Shown here in pieces: positions 1 to 7,529 of a stretch of 24,900 nucleotides of DNA. Origin of the DNA: JADFRG01 sp964590515 (GTDB taxonomy: Bacteria > Chloroflexota > Anaerolineae > Anaerolineales > E44-bin32). The stretch lies in assembly GCA_964590515.1 (NCBI GenBank), contig CAZPZD010000036.1, positions 1-24,900 on the forward strand, read 5' to 3'. Each line of letters starts with the position of its first letter. The first letter of the stretch is position 1. The position numbers and the translations under genes are program-made. The notes beneath the pieces were generated by a model that saw nothing but the letters and a program-made list of their open reading frames with translations, did not search any database and was not told the origin of the DNA.

Positions 1-476
1 GCCGGATCGCACAGGACCCCGCCCGGGTTGCCCTCAATGACTTGGATAACTTTGCCCGCCAACGGTTCGCTCGCCGAGAGGTTGAGGGCAGCCCCACCTC
101 GGCACCAGCCGGCGCTACCCGGCACTCCACAGGCGGAGGAGCCGCTGATGGTTGCTGGAGGGAGGTTGATCTCTTGAGTCATGGCCTCATTGCAGCCGCA
201 GTTGTAAGGGGGGTCCCAACCACAAGCGCTCTTTATGGCCGGTTTGCTCGGCTGGATGCCTCCAAAATCTGGGCATGGGTTGGCCGGGTTCTGGAAGGTG
301 CATGTTTTGCCAGACTGCGTGCAAACCCACTCGTCTTTGTCCGGGTCCCGCTCTGGCGGGATCGTCCGATTCGGCCCGGTGAATCCGGCCCACGCAACTG
401 CCACGAGCACGACGGTTAACGCCGCGGCAAATGCTAGGCCACTCCAAGAGATTCGAGGTAAGATGATTCTGCGCAC
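1..476 (-). CDS. Cysteine-rich secreted protein with Ig-like segment, partial (3' end off the left edge)
   Basis: The reverse strand is open from a GTG at 476 to the window edge, giving 158 complete codons. It starts MRRIILPRISW, followed by a strongly hydrophobic stretch (residues 12-30, ending VAVAWAG) that reads as a Sec signal peptide or N-terminal anchor. The rest is polar, with nine cysteines (52, 59, 68, 85, 93, 95, 116, 125, 156), so a disulfide-rich exported protein is likely. From about residue 107 (PPATISGSSACG, then WCRGGAALNLSASEP) the pattern alternates like a beta-sandwich repeat of the Ig or OmpL47 kind found in large secreted proteins. That domain call is inference. An in-frame TAG lies eight codons upstream, so GTG 476 is the best available start, although no clear Shine-Dalgarno precedes it. 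Function is unknown. It is transcribed divergently from the lipoprotein at 590. Confidence 0.72.
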   Translation of the reverse strand, partial: MRRIILPRISWSGLAFAAALTVVLVAVAWAGFTGPNRTIPPERDPDKDEWVCTQSGKTCTFQNPANPCPDFGGIQPSKPAIKSACGWDPPYNCGCNEAMTQEINLPPATISGSSACGVPGSAGWCRGGAALNLSASEPLAGKVIQVIEGNPGGVLCDP

Positions 477-560
477 AGCTAGGGTAGCGCCAGAGTACTA
501 CATTAAGACACAGAATCCATTCGTACGTGGACCATGACCCCAGTACTAGTCCGATAACTA

Positions 561-579
561 TACACTAAGAGTTCCGGAG
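561..579 (+). promoter_or_regulatory. Possible -10 box (TACACT 561-566) and ribosome site (GGAG 576-579) of the lipoprotein gene
   Basis: TACACT at 561-566 lies 23 nt before the GTG start at 590, and GGAG at 576-579 lies 10 nt before it. The same TACACT hexamer is used in the much clearer promoter at 15743. No convincing -35 box is present at the right distance, so this is a weak call. I found no clear promoter for the opposite gene at 476 in the same intergenic segment. Confidence 0.35.
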
Positions 580-589
580 TCCTTCGAGA

Positions 590-1792
590 GTGGGAACGCC
601 GAAATCGATCCTGACAATATCGTTCCTGGTTGTGGCGGCGAATGCCCTCGTCGGCTGCGCTCAGCCCCCGCAAGCCGCCATCCCCACTGCCCCGGCCGCA
701 GTGGCCCGGGCCGCCATCGAGTTGGCGACCGTGCTGCCCGCCGGCCCTGCTGCGCCCCTGCCGCCGACGCCGGCTGCGCCGGTCGGCGCGCTCCCCACCG
801 CGGCCTCCGCAGACCAGCGGTTGGAGCCCGCTCCGCCTCGGAGCCGCTCGCTGCTCGATCTCGCGCCTGGCGAAGCAATCGAGCTGCTGGAGGAGATCGC
901 GATCGCTCGGACCGACTTCGGCGTCCGGGTAGCTTTCTCGCCGGACAGCCGGGTGGTGCTTCACAACGGCAACGGCTTGCGAATTGAACGCTTCGGCCTC
1001 GCTGGAGCCCAGCCTGAGCGAGACCTCACCGGCTTCGATTACTTTTCGCCTTTCACGATTTCGGTCTCCCCCGATGGCTTGGCAGTCGTGGCTGATGACG
1101 GTCCCGAGTTTCAGGTCTGGAGGACTGACTCAGGGGAGCAAGTAGCCAGCCTGGCTCTCGCGCCATTTTCTCTGGTGGCGAATGCCGGTTTCGATCCAAA
1201 CGGGTTGTTCTACGCGGTCGACTCGGATGGGAATGTTGCAACCTGGGATCCCAATGGCTGGGGCGAGATCTCCCGTTTCAACCATCCAGGGCCAATCGTC
1301 GCGGCTCTGCTATTCCCCGACGGATCGGCAATCGCACTTCAGGATCAGCGCCGGCAGGAAATTGGGATCTTCGATTTGAAGGGCAACGACCTTGGTAGTG
1401 TTCCGATCGCTCGTGAGGACGACCGGCTGCTCTCGATCTCGCCCACCGGCGACCGCTTCCTGCTTCACGTCGATTACGGTTTCCCGACCGAAGGGATCCG
1501 GATCGTCGACGTGGCGAGCGGCGAGGCCCTGCTGGACCTGCCCCTGTTGAACTTCCGGCAATTCGCAGTCACGAGCGACTGGAGGCTGTTGGCCGCGGTC
1601 GGGGTTCAGAATGAGCTGCGCTTGTATCGCCTTCCAGAAGGCCAATTGCTGCTCGCCCAACCACTCGGGGTAGCTCGCACGCTGGGCATCAGCATGTCGA
1701 GTGACGCCGCCTACCTGGCGTTTTACGTCTTCAAGAGCGGCAACGCCGGCGCTGCCATTCAAGTCTGGGGCCGCGACAGCGACGGGCCCTAA
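590..1792 (+). CDS. Lipoprotein with Ala/Pro linker and predicted beta-propeller (WD40-like)
   Basis: The 400-residue product has a lipoprotein signal: MGTPKSILTISFLVVAANALVGC, with lipobox LVGC and the acylated Cys at residue 23. Residues 24 to about 85 are a low-complexity Ala/Pro linker that would hold the domain off the membrane. From about residue 108 to the end, short repeats recur with the pattern VAFSPDSRVVL, ISVSPDGLAVV, VWRTDSGEQVASL, SISPTGDRFLL and IRIVDVASGEALLDL, typical of WD40/TolB-type propeller blades. The start is GTG with GGAG 10 nt upstream. It is most likely a surface-anchored binding or scaffold protein; no enzymatic motif is visible and the ligand cannot be guessed. 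It stands alone, 56 nt upstream of the decarboxylase gene, which has its own promoter. Confidence 0.8.
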   Translation: MGTPKSILTISFLVVAANALVGCAQPPQAAIPTAPAAVARAAIELATVLPAGPAAPLPPTPAAPVGALPTAASADQRLEPAPPRSRSLLDLAPGEAIELLEEIAIARTDFGVRVAFSPDSRVVLHNGNGLRIERFGLAGAQPERDLTGFDYFSPFTISVSPDGLAVVADDGPEFQVWRTDSGEQVASLALAPFSLVANAGFDPNGLFYAVDSDGNVATWDPNGWGEISRFNHPGPIVAALLFPDGSAIALQDQRRQEIGIFDLKGNDLGSVPIAREDDRLLSISPTGDRFLLHVDYGFPTEGIRIVDVASGEALLDLPLLNFRQFAVTSDWRLLAAVGVQNELRLYRLPEGQLLLAQPLGVARTLGISMSSDAAYLAFYVFKSGNAGAAIQVWGRDSDGP

Positions 1793-1831
1793 GCGTCGAC
1801 CCCCACCCAGAAAGCCCGCGGGACTCCCCGG

Positions 1832-1840
1832 TGGTAGACT
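1832..1840 (+). promoter_or_regulatory. Extended -10 promoter of mvaD (TGGTAGACT)
   Basis: TGG followed by TAGACT (1835-1840) matches the TGN extended -10 pattern and ends 8 nt before the ATG at 1849. Transcription would begin at or within a base or two of the ATG, so the mRNA would be leaderless. The identical nonamer lies in front of tRNA-Asp on the other strand (23293-23301), which supports it as a genuine promoter element. Confidence 0.6.
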
Positions 1841-1848
1841 CGCCGCCC

Positions 1849-2823
1849 ATGGCCGTCAGACAAGCCGTTGCGGCGGCGCACCCCAACATTGCACTGGTCA
1901 AGTATTGGGGTGACCGCGACCACGCCCTCCGGATCCCCTCCAACGGTTCGATCTCCCTGACTCTGAGCGGACTCAAAACTCAAACCCGGGTCAGGTTCGA
2001 TCCCGATCTCGACCAGGATCAGCTCACGATCAATCAGGTGCCCGCCGAGCCAGCCGCCTTTCTGCGAGTCAGGCGCCACCTCGATCTGATCCGGGAGCGA
2101 GCCGGAATCCGAGCTGCAGCGCTCGTTCACAGCGACACGGATTTTCCGATGGCGGCCGGGCTGGCCTCCTCGGCAGCGGCCTTCGCTGCGCTCACGCTGG
2201 CAGGCTGTGCCGCGGCCGGGCTGGAGCTCGGCCGGCAGGAACTCTCAGCGTTGGCACGCCGCGGATCCGGTTCGGCCTCCCGCTCGATCTATGGCGGATT
2301 CGTGGAGCTCGTCACCGGGACAGGCGACGTGGACAACTTTGCTCTTCCGCTTGCGGCACCCGAACACTGGCCGATCGTCGATCTCATTGTCCTCACCGAC
2401 CAACGCCCCAAGCCGACCGGCTCTACTGAGGGCCATTCCAGTGCTCAAACCAGCCCGCTACAGGCGGCCAGGGTCTCGGACGCCCCTCGCCGGTTGCAGG
2501 CGTGCCGGGAGGCAGTGCTTGCGAGGGACTTTGAGCGACTGGCCGAAGTTGTCGAACAAGACAGCGACATGCTGCACGCCGTCATGATGACTTCCTCACC
2601 GCCGCTGCACTACTGGCAGCCCAGTTCACTGGCTGTCATGGCGCAGGTTCGCTGGCTGCGGGCCCAGGGTGTTTCGGCTTGCTACACGGTGGACGCCGGC
2701 CCAAACGTGCACTGCCTTTGCCTGCCTGAAGCCGAATCAAGTGTGAGGGAGGGATTGGCCCGCCTCCCTTTAGAAATCGGGATCCTGCGTGCGGTCCCAG
2801 GTCCCGGCGCCTGGCTGGTATGA
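1849..2823 (+). CDS. mvaD: Diphosphomevalonate decarboxylase family protein (GHMP kinase fold)
   Basis: A 324-residue GHMP-superfamily protein. Family enzymes carry out ATP-dependent decarboxylation of mevalonate diphosphate to isopentenyl diphosphate, the last step of the mevalonate pathway, in the cytoplasm. Visible motifs are HPNIALVKYWG (residues 11-21), PSNGSISLTLSG (30-41), the GHMP phosphate-binding loop PMAAGLASSAAAF (100-112), RRGSGSASRSIYGGF (137-151) and VDAGPNVH (281-288), whose Asp282 matches the catalytic Asp of the family. Most diphosphate decarboxylases read KYWGKR; this one reads KYWGDRD, so substrate choice (mevalonate diphosphate or mevalonate phosphate) is open. I chose ATG 1849 over the in-frame GTG at 1831 because the GTG overlaps the -10 promoter and homology starts just after the ATG. 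No other mevalonate gene is in the window. Confidence 0.9.
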   Translation: MAVRQAVAAAHPNIALVKYWGDRDHALRIPSNGSISLTLSGLKTQTRVRFDPDLDQDQLTINQVPAEPAAFLRVRRHLDLIRERAGIRAAALVHSDTDFPMAAGLASSAAAFAALTLAGCAAAGLELGRQELSALARRGSGSASRSIYGGFVELVTGTGDVDNFALPLAAPEHWPIVDLIVLTDQRPKPTGSTEGHSSAQTSPLQAARVSDAPRRLQACREAVLARDFERLAEVVEQDSDMLHAVMMTSSPPLHYWQPSSLAVMAQVRWLRAQGVSACYTVDAGPNVHCLCLPEAESSVREGLARLPLEIGILRAVPGPGAWLV

Positions 2824-2851
2824 AGGTCTTATCAGGCGCCAAAGGGGCGGG

Positions 2852-2860
2852 TGATATAAT
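2852..2860 (+). promoter_or_regulatory. Extended -10 promoter upstream of rseP (TGATATAAT)
   Basis: A perfect TATAAT (2855-2860) preceded by TGA forms an extended -10. It lies 38 nt before the TTG start of rseP, leaving a leader of about 30 nt. It comes after the mvaD stop (2823), so the rseP-HEAT-transporter operon can be transcribed independently of mvaD. No clear -35 is seen. Confidence 0.65.
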
Positions 2861-2898
2861 CGGGCGGCTTCCCCAGGAAGGGGCCTCAAGGCACAAAG

Positions 2899-3948
2899 TT
2901 GTCTGATTTTCTCCTTTTCGCGCTGGTCTTAGGCGCTCTCATCATTGGGCACGAATTCGGACACTTTCTCGTCGCCCGAATACTGGGAGTCCGGGTGGAA
3001 GAATTCGGGCTGGGCTTCCCCCCACGCCTAGTCACCCTCTTCGAGGCGGGTGGGACCCGTTTTACCCTCAACCTGATACCCCTGGGCGGCTTTGTCAAGC
3101 CCGCCGGCGAAGACGACCCGCTGGTCGAAGGCGGCCTGGCGGGCGCCAAACGACTGACCCGGGCGGCAGTCTTGATTGCCGGACCGATCGCTAGCCTGAT
3201 ATTGGCAGTCCTTGCCTTCACCGCCGCCTTCAAATTCGCCGCCCCCGACCCGGAACGGGTGATCGTCACCCAGGTGGAGGCCGGATCTCCTGCCGATCTA
3301 GCCGGGATCCTCCCCAACGATGAAATCCTGAAAGTTCACGATGTCGAGGTTGACGGTTTCCAGGTCCTGCAAGATGTGATCACCGATCGGGGCGATCAGC
3401 CTACAAGCCTCGAGCTGTTGCGCGGAGGCGAGCTGACGACTGTCCAGCTCACCCCGCGCATTTCACCTCCCGAGGGGCAAGGCCCGATCGGGGTGACCCT
3501 CGGCAACCCAACTCGGCGGATCAGTTGGCCTGCGGCGACGGCTCTGGGACTCCGTGCGGCCGCGTTCCAATACAGCGAGATGATTCACCTACCAAGTCGG
3601 TTGCTCCGGGGCGAAATCGCGCCAGAAGAAGCGCGGATCAGCGGACTCAAGGGAATGTACGACATGATGGTCTGGGCGGGAGAGGTCGACCGATCCGCCC
3701 AACGCCCGTTCTTGACTCTCAATCTGATTGGGGTCATCAGTGCTGGACTGGCGCTCGCCAATTTGCTTCCCATCCCGGCCCTCGATGGCGGTCGGCTCAT
3801 GTTCGTTGCCTTCGAGGCCATCGCCGGCAAGCGAGTCCCCCCTCAACACGAGGGGTTGGCCCACACCCTCGGATTCATGGTCCTGCTCGTACTCATCCTC
3901 TACGTGAACGTCCAGGATTTCCTCAACCCCATCATCCTGCCCCGCTGA
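2899..3948 (+). CDS. rseP: Site-2 intramembrane zinc metalloprotease, RseP family (M50)
   Basis: A 349-residue membrane protease that cleaves substrates inside the membrane, classically anti-sigma factors or leftover signal peptides. The first transmembrane helix carries the zinc-binding HEFGH (residues 18-22). A second hydrophobic block (about 90-112) leads into a PDZ domain (about 115-190) with the ligand-binding pattern GSPADLAGILPNDEILKV. The second active-site motif, NLLPIPALDGGRL (288-300) with Asp296 as third zinc ligand, sits in the third helix, and a last helix spans about 323-337. All catalytic residues are present. The start is TTG at 2899; no better start exists in frame and the HEFGH helix follows immediately. 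It heads an operon: 9 nt separate it from the HEAT-repeat gene. In many bacteria rseP sits beside dxr, but here the neighbour is a mevalonate-pathway gene. Confidence 0.92.
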   Translation: MSDFLLFALVLGALIIGHEFGHFLVARILGVRVEEFGLGFPPRLVTLFEAGGTRFTLNLIPLGGFVKPAGEDDPLVEGGLAGAKRLTRAAVLIAGPIASLILAVLAFTAAFKFAAPDPERVIVTQVEAGSPADLAGILPNDEILKVHDVEVDGFQVLQDVITDRGDQPTSLELLRGGELTTVQLTPRISPPEGQGPIGVTLGNPTRRISWPAATALGLRAAAFQYSEMIHLPSRLLRGEIAPEEARISGLKGMYDMMVWAGEVDRSAQRPFLTLNLIGVISAGLALANLLPIPALDGGRLMFVAFEAIAGKRVPPQHEGLAHTLGFMVLLVLILYVNVQDFLNPIILPR

Positions 3949-3957
3949 TCGTTCGCC

Positions 3958-4908
3958 ATGCAAAGTGGCTTCGTTGGATTGCTTGAGTTGCTGGGCAACG
4001 AAGCTTCCCTAGTCGAGTTGGCCAGCCTGACTGAGCTCTCCGATCTCGACCCCGTGCGGTTGGCTCAGTTGCGCTCGGCCTGGCAAGGTTTCGGCGCGAA
4101 GCGGCGCCATTCCATTCTGTCCAAGCTGGGTGAATTGGCGAACTCCAAGATCGAGCTCTCTTTCGAAGCGATCAACCGATTCGCGCTCCAGGATCCCGAC
4201 CCCCCTTCGCGCGCCCAAGCAATCGGCAACTTGTGGGAGTCCGAAGACCCTCAGCTCGCTCAGCAACTGTTGGTCATGCTCCGCGCCGACCAGTCGGCGG
4301 AGGTGAGGAAGGCTGCCGCCAGTGCGCTGGGATCGTTCGTCCTGTTGGCTGAGACCGAGGATCTCGCTGAGCAGCTTCGCCTGGAGATCGAGCAGGATCT
4401 GTTGGATTCAGTTCGTTCTGACCCAAGTACGGATGTACGGGAGAGCTGCCTAATGTCTCTCGGATTCTCGACCCGGGTGGAAGTCCCCGAGTTGATCGAG
4501 ACCGCCTATTCCTCTGGGGACAGCTCCTCCGTGCGCGCAGCCCTGCGGGCGATGTCGCGTTCTGCCGATGCCCGCTGGGCCGCCTTGGTCATGGCAAAAC
4601 TGCAGGATCCGGAGCCCGACACCCGCTTCGAGGCGGTACAGGCGGCCGGAGAGCTGGACATCCGAGAAGCTTCAGAAGAGCTGATCGACCTTCTGGAGGA
4701 TGTGGACGACCGGATCCGCAAGGCCGCGATCTGGTCGCTCAGCCAGGTGGGAGGCTCGATCGCCACCGCCGCCTTGGAGCAGCTGCAGGAGAGCGCCTCC
4801 GAATCCGAGGCTCAGCTGATTCAAGACGCCATCGATAGCCTGGAATTCGATGACGGGGCGCGGGAAATCTTCAGGCTGAACTTCGACGACGAGGACTCCG
4901 TCGCTTGA
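3958..4908 (+). CDS. HEAT-repeat protein
   Basis: A 316-residue soluble, acidic protein with no signal peptide or membrane segment. Helical repeats of the HEAT/PBS-lyase type fill most of it from about residue 85 onward. Examples are LLVMLRADQSAEVRKAAASALGSF, LLDSVRSDPSTDVRESCLMSLGFS and LIDLLEDVDDRIRKAAIWSLSQVG, each with the D-x-x-V/I-R core. The C-terminus is Asp/Glu-rich (NFDDEDSVA). Such repeats form curved scaffolds for protein-protein contacts; no catalytic residues are visible. It starts 9 nt after rseP and its TGA overlaps the next gene's TTG (4905-4908), so it is probably co-translated with the transporter. Its position between two membrane proteins suggests a cytoplasmic adaptor role, which is inference only. 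Confidence 0.82.
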   Translation: MQSGFVGLLELLGNEASLVELASLTELSDLDPVRLAQLRSAWQGFGAKRRHSILSKLGELANSKIELSFEAINRFALQDPDPPSRAQAIGNLWESEDPQLAQQLLVMLRADQSAEVRKAAASALGSFVLLAETEDLAEQLRLEIEQDLLDSVRSDPSTDVRESCLMSLGFSTRVEVPELIETAYSSGDSSSVRAALRAMSRSADARWAALVMAKLQDPEPDTRFEAVQAAGELDIREASEELIDLLEDVDDRIRKAAIWSLSQVGGSIATAALEQLQESASESEAQLIQDAIDSLEFDDGAREIFRLNFDDEDSVA

Positions 4909-5816
4909 GCAGTCTGCTCAGCTCGTTTGCAGACCACATCCTTCCAATCCTCATCACCGCGGCGGCGGGGTTCCTCGCCCACAAGCTGCTAGGACTTAGC
5001 CCCCGACCGCTCTCTCAAATCGCCTTCTACGTGCTCTCGCCGGCCCTGGTTTTCGACCTCTTGCTCTCGGCCGACATTCGTGGCGTGCAGGTCGTTTCCA
5101 TGATGGCATTGGCGACCATTGTGGTCTTGTCCATTGGTGGATTCGCTTGGCTGCTCGGCCGCGTCCTCGGTCTCGATCCCAAGCTTGCCGCGGCCGTGCT
5201 GCTCGCCACGGCCTTTATGAATGCCGGGAATTACGGCCTGTCGCTCAACCAGTTTGTCTACGGGGAATCCGGGCTGGCGTGGGCCGGCGTATTCTTCGTG
5301 GCCTCGATGATGTTGACCAATTCACTCGGGGTGTATGGCGCTTCGAGAGGTCGACGAACTCCGCTGGCCGCCCTGCGCGAGCTCGCCAAGGTCCCGGCGG
5401 TCTATGCGATCCCGCTGGCGCTGGCGGCCCGAGCCCTCGACCTGCGGCTCCCGATGGCGCTGAGCCGTCCGATCGATCTACTGGGAACAGCCACAGTTCC
5501 AATCTTGCTTTTGGTCCTTGGCATGCAGATTGGAGCGGGCGGAGCCTCCGGCCATCGCGGATTGCTTGCCGTCTGTGTTGGCCTTCGGCTGGTCGTCGCG
5601 CCGGTGATCGCCTGGCTGGTCGCGCCATACCTCGGGTTGGAGGGCCTCGCGCGGCAAGTGGGAGTGCTTGAGTCAGCCATGCCGACCGCGGTCATGAGCA
5701 CGATCCTGGCGATTGAATTCGACGTCGAGCCAGGCTTCGTTACCCGGGTCGTAATGCTGACGACTTTGCTCAGCCCGCTGACCTTGACTCCGCTGATTGC
5801 GCTGCTGGCCAGCTAG
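4905..5816 (+). CDS. Auxin efflux carrier (AEC) family transporter
   Basis: A 303-residue, very hydrophobic protein with about ten predicted membrane segments in the 5+5 arrangement of the AEC family (bile/arsenite/riboflavin transporter superfamily). Recognisable stretches include the first helix FADHILPILITAAAGFLAHKL, the broken-helix region ATAFMNAGNYGLSLNQFV, and the matching C-terminal one LESAMPTAVMSTILAIEFD. Family members export small organic acids such as malate; the substrate here cannot be told. The TTG start at 4905 overlaps the HEAT gene's stop in a TTGA tetranucleotide, indicating translational coupling. Its TAG stop (5814-5816) overlaps the stop of the convergent M23 gene in the palindrome CTAG. 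Confidence 0.88.
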   Translation: MSSLLSSFADHILPILITAAAGFLAHKLLGLSPRPLSQIAFYVLSPALVFDLLLSADIRGVQVVSMMALATIVVLSIGGFAWLLGRVLGLDPKLAAAVLLATAFMNAGNYGLSLNQFVYGESGLAWAGVFFVASMMLTNSLGVYGASRGRRTPLAALRELAKVPAVYAIPLALAARALDLRLPMALSRPIDLLGTATVPILLLVLGMQIGAGGASGHRGLLAVCVGLRLVVAPVIAWLVAPYLGLEGLARQVGVLESAMPTAVMSTILAIEFDVEPGFVTRVVMLTTLLSPLTLTPLIALLAS

Positions 5817-7435
5817 AACGTTCGGTCCCCGATCACGCCCGAAATCTCGCGGTCAGATTCCCCGGCGGCACTCCAGGCCAGCCCCGGATACCCTGCTCCG
5901 GCGGCGATCGCAAAACAGAACGCGGCGGCGATCCCTGCCTGGTCTCGGACCTGGCGATAGAACTCCAGATACTGGCCGGCCCTCGATTTTGACGGCAGGT
6001 CAATCGAGGGGTTGCCGAATTCCGTGATGATGAGCAGCTTGGCGGGGTAGCGCAGCCGGTACTCCTCGTACATCCGTCCCCCAGTGAGCGCATCCATGCC
6101 ACGCAAGTCGGTCCAGTAGCAGTTCACGCCCACCCAATCCGTCACCAGGGTCGCCTCATCTGCCTCGTCAAGGAATTGCAGCGGGGCGGCCTTTTTCCCA
6201 GGCACGTGCTCTCCCGGTGAGAGCCCTGGAAAACCAAGCTTCAGTTCGGGGAAGCGATCCCGAAAGCGGCTGGCCGCCTCCGCGAACCAAGCGGCGAAAG
6301 CCTGGCCGTCCTTCCAACTTCTCCCCCATCCTTCACTTTGTAAGTTCGGGTTCGGGCAGAGCTCGACGTACCGGACCTCCGCCTGATAGAGCTCCCGCAG
6401 CCTGCGTTGGACGGAGGCAACGTATTGGATCGGGGAAAGTGGCTCACTCGAGAAATCCGCCGTGAGGCGGGCCATCAGAAATATCGCCGGGCTGCGGCTT
6501 CGCATCCGCTCCACGGTCAACGCAGAATCCTGGAGCGACACCACGATGGCCTCCAGCCGGGCCCGCTCAATCAGCAGCAGGTCGGCCTCTTCGAGTGCGG
6601 CTCCGACCCGGCCATGGGCACCTACCAGGCACTTCCCGATGGGCCAGGTGGTATTCGGAAGCCCTTTCGGCCAGGCCGGCTCCGGCCAAACCAAGAATTC
6701 GGTGGGATCAATGATGTCCTGGGGATAAGTCGTTTCACCAAGCTCGCTGGCCTGGTCTTTCTTCAGCGAGAGATGCAGATGATGACCGACCGAGGCGCCG
6801 GTGGCGTCGGCCAAGCCGATAACCTGCGCCCCAGTCACCGGCTCTCCTTCCCTCACCAGAGCTTTGGCCAGGTGCCCATAGATCGTTCGGTAGCCATCCC
6901 GATGCCGGATTCGAACGTGGATCCCATAGGCGTGCGCCTTCGGATTGGTTTCGACCCGGTACACTTGCCCGTCGGCACAGGCGAATACTTTTGTGTTCGG
7001 TAAAGCCCGAATATCGACCCCTTCATGCCCCGGCATGCCGAACCGAGTGTAAATCCGGGGGTTTGCCCCGAAGCGTTGGGTGATCACCGGGTACTCGGTT
7101 GGCCAGAGCAGGAAGAAGGGACGCTGCTTCTGACCGAACCGGTCGTCATCTGTCACCCGGCGGGCCAACGCCTGCTCCAGCCCCTCTGGAGTCTCTGCTT
7201 CGATCGGATCCAGCCGAACTTCGGGGTATTCCCGCTGCAGCCAGCCCTCGATGTCGTCGGATTCGGCGTACCCACCTGATGCCCTTGGAAAGGAGATGAC
7301 TTGTCGGGGCGACATGTAGAGGCCCGCCGCCCGCGGGTCTTGAGCCAGGTAAGCCCCGAAAGTGAGCACAAATTCACGGCAAGCCCGCACCCAATCCCAG
7401 TAGTCCTTCTGGGGAAGCAGGATGACTTGAAACAC
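5813..7435 (-). CDS. M23 peptidase fused to a glycoside-hydrolase-like domain
   Basis: A 540-residue two-domain protein. Residues 1-105 are an uncharacterised N-terminal segment. Residues about 107-250 form a LytM-type M23 peptidase, which in active members cuts peptidoglycan cross-links. The zinc site is complete: HxxxD at His137/Asp141 (GHEGVD), His188 (YGHL) and HxH at 219/221 (HHLHL). Residues about 265-525 look like a TIM-barrel of the clan GH-A kind, with ITEFGNPS (Glu472) as a possible nucleophile. The usual acid/base motif NEP reads PNP at 361-363, so the catalytic Glu seems to be lost. There is no signal peptide although the expected substrate is outside the cell. The GTG start at 7435 is fixed by a TATAAT box 6 nt upstream. 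The gene's stop overlaps that of the convergent transporter. Confidence 0.82.
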   Translation of the reverse strand: MFQVILLPQKDYWDWVRACREFVLTFGAYLAQDPRAAGLYMSPRQVISFPRASGGYAESDDIEGWLQREYPEVRLDPIEAETPEGLEQALARRVTDDDRFGQKQRPFFLLWPTEYPVITQRFGANPRIYTRFGMPGHEGVDIRALPNTKVFACADGQVYRVETNPKAHAYGIHVRIRHRDGYRTIYGHLAKALVREGEPVTGAQVIGLADATGASVGHHLHLSLKKDQASELGETTYPQDIIDPTEFLVWPEPAWPKGLPNTTWPIGKCLVGAHGRVGAALEEADLLLIERARLEAIVVSLQDSALTVERMRSRSPAIFLMARLTADFSSEPLSPIQYVASVQRRLRELYQAEVRYVELCPNPNLQSEGWGRSWKDGQAFAAWFAEAASRFRDRFPELKLGFPGLSPGEHVPGKKAAPLQFLDEADEATLVTDWVGVNCYWTDLRGMDALTGGRMYEEYRLRYPAKLLIITEFGNPSIDLPSKSRAGQYLEFYRQVRDQAGIAAAFCFAIAAGAGYPGLAWSAAGESDREISGVIGDRTF

Positions 7436-7441
7436 CGGCCC

Positions 7442-7449
7442 ATTATACA
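7442..7449 (-). promoter_or_regulatory. -10 promoter of the M23 gene (TGTATAAT)
   Basis: On the reverse strand a perfect TATAAT (7447 down to 7442), preceded directly by TG, ends 6 nt before the GTG start at 7435. Transcription would start at or next to the start codon, so the mRNA is predicted to be leaderless. The box begins about 30 nt after the terminator of the upstream gene. Confidence 0.62.
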
Positions 7450-7477
7450 GAGGTCGTTCAGCTGGAGAGAGTAAGAC

Positions 7478-7506
7478 AAAAAAAAGACCCGCCGATTAGG
7501 CGGGCC
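7478..7506 (-). terminator. Intrinsic terminator of the radC / small membrane protein unit
   Basis: Read on the reverse strand, GGCCCGCC, loop TAATC, GGCGGGTC forms a stem with a six-pair GC core (7499-7504 with 7488-7493), followed at once by eight T residues (7485-7478). This is a textbook Rho-independent terminator, 23 nt after the stop codon of the 125-residue membrane protein gene. It separates that unit from the M23 gene downstream. Confidence 0.9.
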
Positions 7507-7529
7507 GCTTCCATATCCTACTTCAAGTC

